From Stereum hirsutum FP-91666 SS1 (lineage: Eukaryota > Basidiomycota > Agaricomycetes > Russulales > Stereaceae), in contig NW_006763144.1 of NCBI RefSeq assembly GCF_000264905.1, positions 310,001 through 374,000 of the forward strand: a DNA stretch of 64,000 bases, read 5' to 3'. Of this stretch, positions 60,138 to 64,000 are shown piece by piece. The notes beneath the pieces were generated by a model. That model saw only the letters and a list, made by a program, of their open reading frames with translations. It ran no database searches and was not told the DNA's origin. Positions within the stretch are counted from its first letter, which is position 1. Each line of letters opens with the position of its first letter. Made by a program: the position numbers and the translations under genes.

Positions 60138-63016
60138 ATGATCATGGATTGGAACATCCCTCCGGGCCCTAAGTTCCTATTCTCACACTACCATGTCTTC
60201 GTCTTTCCGCCTCTCGCCGCATATATACTACTATGGGTATTATCTTCTACTCTGTCATACAAGATCCACGGAGTGGTCAGAGTGATTCTTCCACTTCTGG
60301 CGATCCCTGTATTTTGTCTCGCACGCATACAGGCCAACGAATGGCACAGGAGTATCAAAGCGAGAAGAAGCGGCGGTAGACTTCCCAAGCTGATTCCTCA
60401 CAAGTGGCCGGGTGGAATAGACCTCCTGCTGGATATGCAAAGGAAGCAGAAGACTATATATCCAGGTATTTTGATATCTTGACAACAATCCTGATGCTGT
60501 CACTCATACAATCGTCATTCAGGCGAGACGATGGCCCGGTTCTACGCGCAACATGGACAATGGACACTCTCCTCGAAGATGATGTTCAATACAATTGTAT
60601 CCTATCTGTGCCTTACATGAGGTTGCATTCCAAGTCTGACCGCGTCTATAGATCAACACCGCCGAGCCCGAACATATCAAGGTCTGTCCATTTTTGTCTC
60701 TTGTGGGTGAGGCCTTTCTGACGGGAGCCTTTAGTCCATACTAGCTACCGACTTTGGGAACTTCGAGAAAGGTCCTGTCACTTTTGCGATCCTGCGGTCT
60801 ATGCTCGGAAGTGGCGTGTTTAACTCTGATGGTAAGCCCTTTACATCGCCTTTCCGTTCGGTGTTCGTTTCTCATCGATACATATAGGCGATATGTGGAA
60901 GTGAGATAGCGCAGCGTATCTCTGTCAAGGACTTAAATAACCATGACCTGCTATAAAGATTCCATCGCACGATGACACGGCCCTTCTTTACGAAAGACCG
61001 TATATCTCACTTCGATATATTCAACCGTCATGCGGAGGATGCGATCTCGCAAATGAAGACACGCTTGAAGGAAGGATATGCTGTAGACTTACAGGTCAGT
61101 ACTCTTCATCAACATAGGATGACATCCTTGATTGACTATTTTGATGTCGACTTCCGTCAGGATCTTGTTTCTCGCTTCACTCTTGACTCCGCTACCGATT
61201 TTCTCTTCGGAACAGACGTCTGCTCTCTTGCTTCTGGTTTGCCTTATCCTGCGGACAAGCAACCCATTACAGGTCTCTCGCTCACCTCATCCAACGCAGG
61301 CTCTGATTTCGCAGCTACCTTCACGGATGCTCAGACAACTACGTTGACGAGGCTTCGTTTCGGGCCTGTGTGGCCCCTATTTGAGTTCTGGAGAGACAAG
61401 CCAGCTCATCGTATGAAGTCCCTCGATCATGTCATAGATCCTATAGTTCGGTATGCTATCGAGAAGCAGAAGAGCACGGCAGGCCAGAAAGATAGTAAAC
61501 CTGAAGAGGAGGAAACTTTACTCGAACATTTGGTCAAGACTACTGATGGTACGTGCTCCCGAACTGTATCTTGCGATACAAGACATCAACGACTAAGGTG
61601 GACTTCAGACTTCAAGCTCATCAAAGATGAGACAGTGCGATTCTTGGATTGCCTCTATGACTGCTACTGATGTATGTATATAGCTGAACATCCTGATTGC
61701 TGGGCGGGACACCGTAAGTATCTCTGCTGAACATCGCTCATATACTATGAGTTACACTCAATGACCTTATTAGACGGCGGCAACACTCACATTCGCAGTA
61801 TACATGCTCGCTCAGCACCCGGACATTCTTTCTCGTCTGAGAGAAGAAATTTTTACGAAGCTCGGTGCTGGAGCAAACGGCCGAAGGCCGACCCATGAGG
61901 ACTTGAGGGACATGAAGTACCTGAGAGCAGTTATCAACGGTACGCCTCCTCAGTTGCTATACCCTCGTTATTCTGTCCAGCACATGTTCACGAGATGCCA
62001 TTTAGAGACACTCAGATTATATCCGGTGGTGTACGCGTTTTGTTCCCTGAGTGATATTGCCACCTGCTTAGTTTGTAACATAAATACAATAACTTAGGCC
62101 TTTCAACATTCGGTAAGTTCTTTTCGCTCGTAGACATGCACAACAGGAACAAATTACGAAGACTTCACACAGAACGGCAACCAAAGACACGCTGTGGCCC
62201 TCGAAAGAGCCTGGAGAGAAACCTTTCTTCATACCAGCAGGTTCTTCGTATGTTGATCTCCAAGTCTATGACCGATGTCATGACCTGACGGGGCGTTCAC
62301 CCATGTCTCGACAGTGTGATCTATTCTGTCTTCTTGATGCACCGTCGCACAGGTATGCCACTTTCGTCTAGTTGAAGTCTTCCCATGGCCTAATCCCACC
62401 AACCACAGACCTTTGGGGCCCAGACGGTACGTCCCGTCCCGTCAGACCATGCTGTATCTGGGCTAATTTCGGTGCAGCTCTGGAGTTCGATCCAGATAGA
62501 TTCTTGGACGAACGTCTGCACAAGTACTTGACACGTAACCCCTTCATATTTCTCCCGTTCAACGCTGGCCCTCGAATCTGTCTGGGTCAACAGGTGTGTT
62601 TGCTACTTTTTTTGTTCTATCGCCGCTGGCACCGTCCCTGCTCTGCATTCATCAGTGTCGTTGAACCTGTGTAAGCCTGTGACTGACATGCATCTGAACC
62701 GCGTCTAGTTCGCGTACAACGAGGCATCATTTTTCCTTGTCCGACTGCTCCAATCTTTTGCGTCCATCACTTTGACACCCGAGGCGCAACCATCATCTCA
62801 TCCTCCCGCTCAATGGGCTCAGTTGCCTGGAAGGGCATCTAGGGAGAAGACATGGATAAAGTCGCACTTCACGTTGTTCGCTGCCGTAAGTTCTGTTCTC
62901 CTATCGGTACTGTTATTGGTGACTGACTCAATTGTATATTCTTCGGATAGGAGGGGCTTTGGTTGAAGATGGAGGAAGCGTCCGACGATGGTGGCGTTGA
63001 AGTGCTTTCGGCATAG
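60138..63016 (+). CDS. Cytochrome P450, CYP63-like
   Basis: ER monooxygenase resembling the CYP63 alkane/fatty-acid and xenobiotic oxidases of wood-decay fungi. Exon 1 starts at 60138 ([20 protein letters not shown]) with two or three hydrophobic spans, then [20 protein letters not shown]. Later exons: [78 protein letters not shown], the I-helix motif [20 protein letters not shown], the K-helix [24 protein letters not shown] and the haem loop [17 protein letters not shown]. The C-terminus reads [14 protein letters not shown], stop at 63014-63016. At least twelve short introns. The exon between EPEHIK and ATDFGNF was not fully resolved. Confidence 0.88.
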
Positions 63017-63895
63017 ACGGTCATGCCCCAGGTGCTTCTAGTGAGTGCGGGAGCTATCGTGCTCTATATCTGTTTTCACTCTCATACAACTAACACTTTC
63101 TGCCAAACTACTCCTCGCTAGGTCAGTGCACACTTCTTTTGCACCTACAAATGTCTCAACTTAGTGGGAGTGGATAGGCCTTCACGTTCTTTCACGCAAA
63201 CCCGGAAGAGGTCCGGAGTTTTCGCAGCTACCGATTGAATCGACTCCATCTTGTAAGCTATGGGCGCTTGTCTGATGAACAGGATCTTGTGGGGTCAAAC
63301 ACATGTGGAGGGTAGCGTCGTCCAACTATTATTTATATCTATATACTGGTACTGTCTAGAGCTTCAAACCAAACAGCTTATGACTGTGCGAAAGTACGAC
63401 CCGGGCTTGATGTATTACAGGAACGGTCGTTGGGTCCGACTGTAACTGCTTTACACGTATCTTGGCGCTCGTCGGTTGCTGTATCGAGTTTGGCCGGAAC
63501 AGTCCTTGAAACGTGTTAGACGTTCAGATGAGACTTTACCTTTGGAGACTTCCACTTGCCTGGCCGTTCAAGAGCGTATTGGAGCGTCAATCGCTGTTCC
63601 GTCTTCTCATCATTGGCTCCAACGCTCGTGCCTCGTTGAGCTGATCATCCTGAGCCTAGTTAGGTTCTCACACCCGAAGCATTCCAGCCGCGATGCCGTT
63701 GGTGTAAACTTTTGCAAACGTTGATGGTGGCGTCTCCTTCAACCCCATATACATAAAGCTGGATAGCGCGTTCCCTTTGAAGCGCTTTCACAGGCTTTCA
63801 CCTGTTCTTCCTTGTGTTGAACCTCAGGCTTGGGGCTCGCGCAGCACTCACTTTCGGCGATCTTCTCTGGAGCTGGCTGAGGAGTTATAGACAAT
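63017..63895. other. Intergenic region
   Basis: About 0.9 kb with short domain-free open frames; probably the promoter of the gene starting at 63896. Confidence 0.5.
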
Positions 63896-64000
63896 ATGGC
63901 ACCATCATCTCTTCACTATGTCCGGACTGATCTTCTTGAGGTCGCCTTCTCATCACTCTTCTACGGTGAGTCCACCCACATGCCGATCCAATGCAATCAA
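63896..64000 (+). CDS. First exon of a probable multi-span membrane protein (partial)
   Basis: The ATG at 63896 opens MAPSSLHYVRTDLLEVAFSS followed by LFYG, ending at a GTGAGT donor about 63973; the rest lies outside the window. The pattern, a short polar start followed by a hydrophobic segment ending xxLYG or LFYG at the first splice, is common in mushroom seven-helix orphan membrane proteins. This is a weak call based on one exon. Confidence 0.35.
   Translation, partial: MAPSSLHYVRTDLLEVAFSSLFYGESTHMPIQCNQ

Noticed and set aside
1..64000. CRISPR arrays, prokaryotic operons, viral or retroelement proteins
   Set aside because: No regularly spaced repeats, no reverse transcriptase, integrase or capsid motifs seen; the gene structure is clearly that of an intron-rich fungus.

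Overview
The window is nuclear DNA from a filamentous basidiomycete, most likely an Agaricomycete mushroom. Genes are broken by many short introns (mostly about 50-90 bp, GT..AG), have no operon structure, and belong to families expanded in mushroom genomes: F-box proteins, MYND-finger proteins, CYP63-like and other cytochrome P450s, and PARP-like and GW-rich zinc-finger proteins. No tRNA, rRNA, CRISPR array or virus was recognised.

Layout, left to right. 1-4.7 kb: the reverse-strand 5' part of a large disordered Ser-rich protein that runs off the window. 6.7-9.0 kb: bleomycin hydrolase (ten exons, fully resolved). 9.7-11.6 kb: F-box gene A. 12.1-14.7 kb: CCCH zinc-finger/GW-repeat gene A. 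15.5-17.6 kb: a PARP-like ADP-ribosyltransferase with SUMO- and ubiquitin-interacting motifs. 17.7-18.6 kb: a TPR protein. 19.4-19.8 kb: a MITE-like element with perfect 27-bp inverted ends (including TA). 20.3-22.5 kb: a P450. 23.5-25.8 kb: a four-helix membrane protein and a small unknown protein, divergently transcribed. 26.1-28.2 kb: a membrane-anchored GH18 chitinase. 28.9-37.3 kb: F-box gene B, GT8/methyltransferase fusion 1, and CCCH/GW gene B. 37.6-39.1 kb: a dihydropyrimidinase-like relic. 39.6-45.3 kb: SKI3. 46.1-51.8 kb: GT8/methyltransferase fusion 2, divergent from a three-domain sugar enzyme. 51.9-56.4 kb: a MYND-finger gene and a frameshifted F-box-like gene. 57.4-58.9 kb: a LETM1-domain protein. 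60.1-63.0 kb: a CYP63-like P450. 63.9 kb to the end: the first exon of a probable membrane protein.

The most unusual content is at 31-52 kb. A 1026-residue protein joins a domain very like plant GDP-mannose 3,5-epimerase to two consecutive GT-A-type glycosyltransferase domains and C-terminal membrane helices. It is transcribed divergently from a gene fusing a SAM-dependent methyltransferase to a GT8 glycosyltransferase, and a second copy of that fusion lies 13 kb away. Together these suggest an undescribed, membrane-associated route that makes an unusual GDP-hexose, transfers it and perhaps O-methylates the glycan. The chemistry is inference; the domain fusions are read directly from the sequence.

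The window is also rich in local duplications: two F-box genes, two CCCH/GW genes with identical intron phases, and two GT8/methyltransferase genes. F-box A plus CCCH A and F-box B plus CCCH B form two related blocks, the second interrupted by a GT8/methyltransferase gene.
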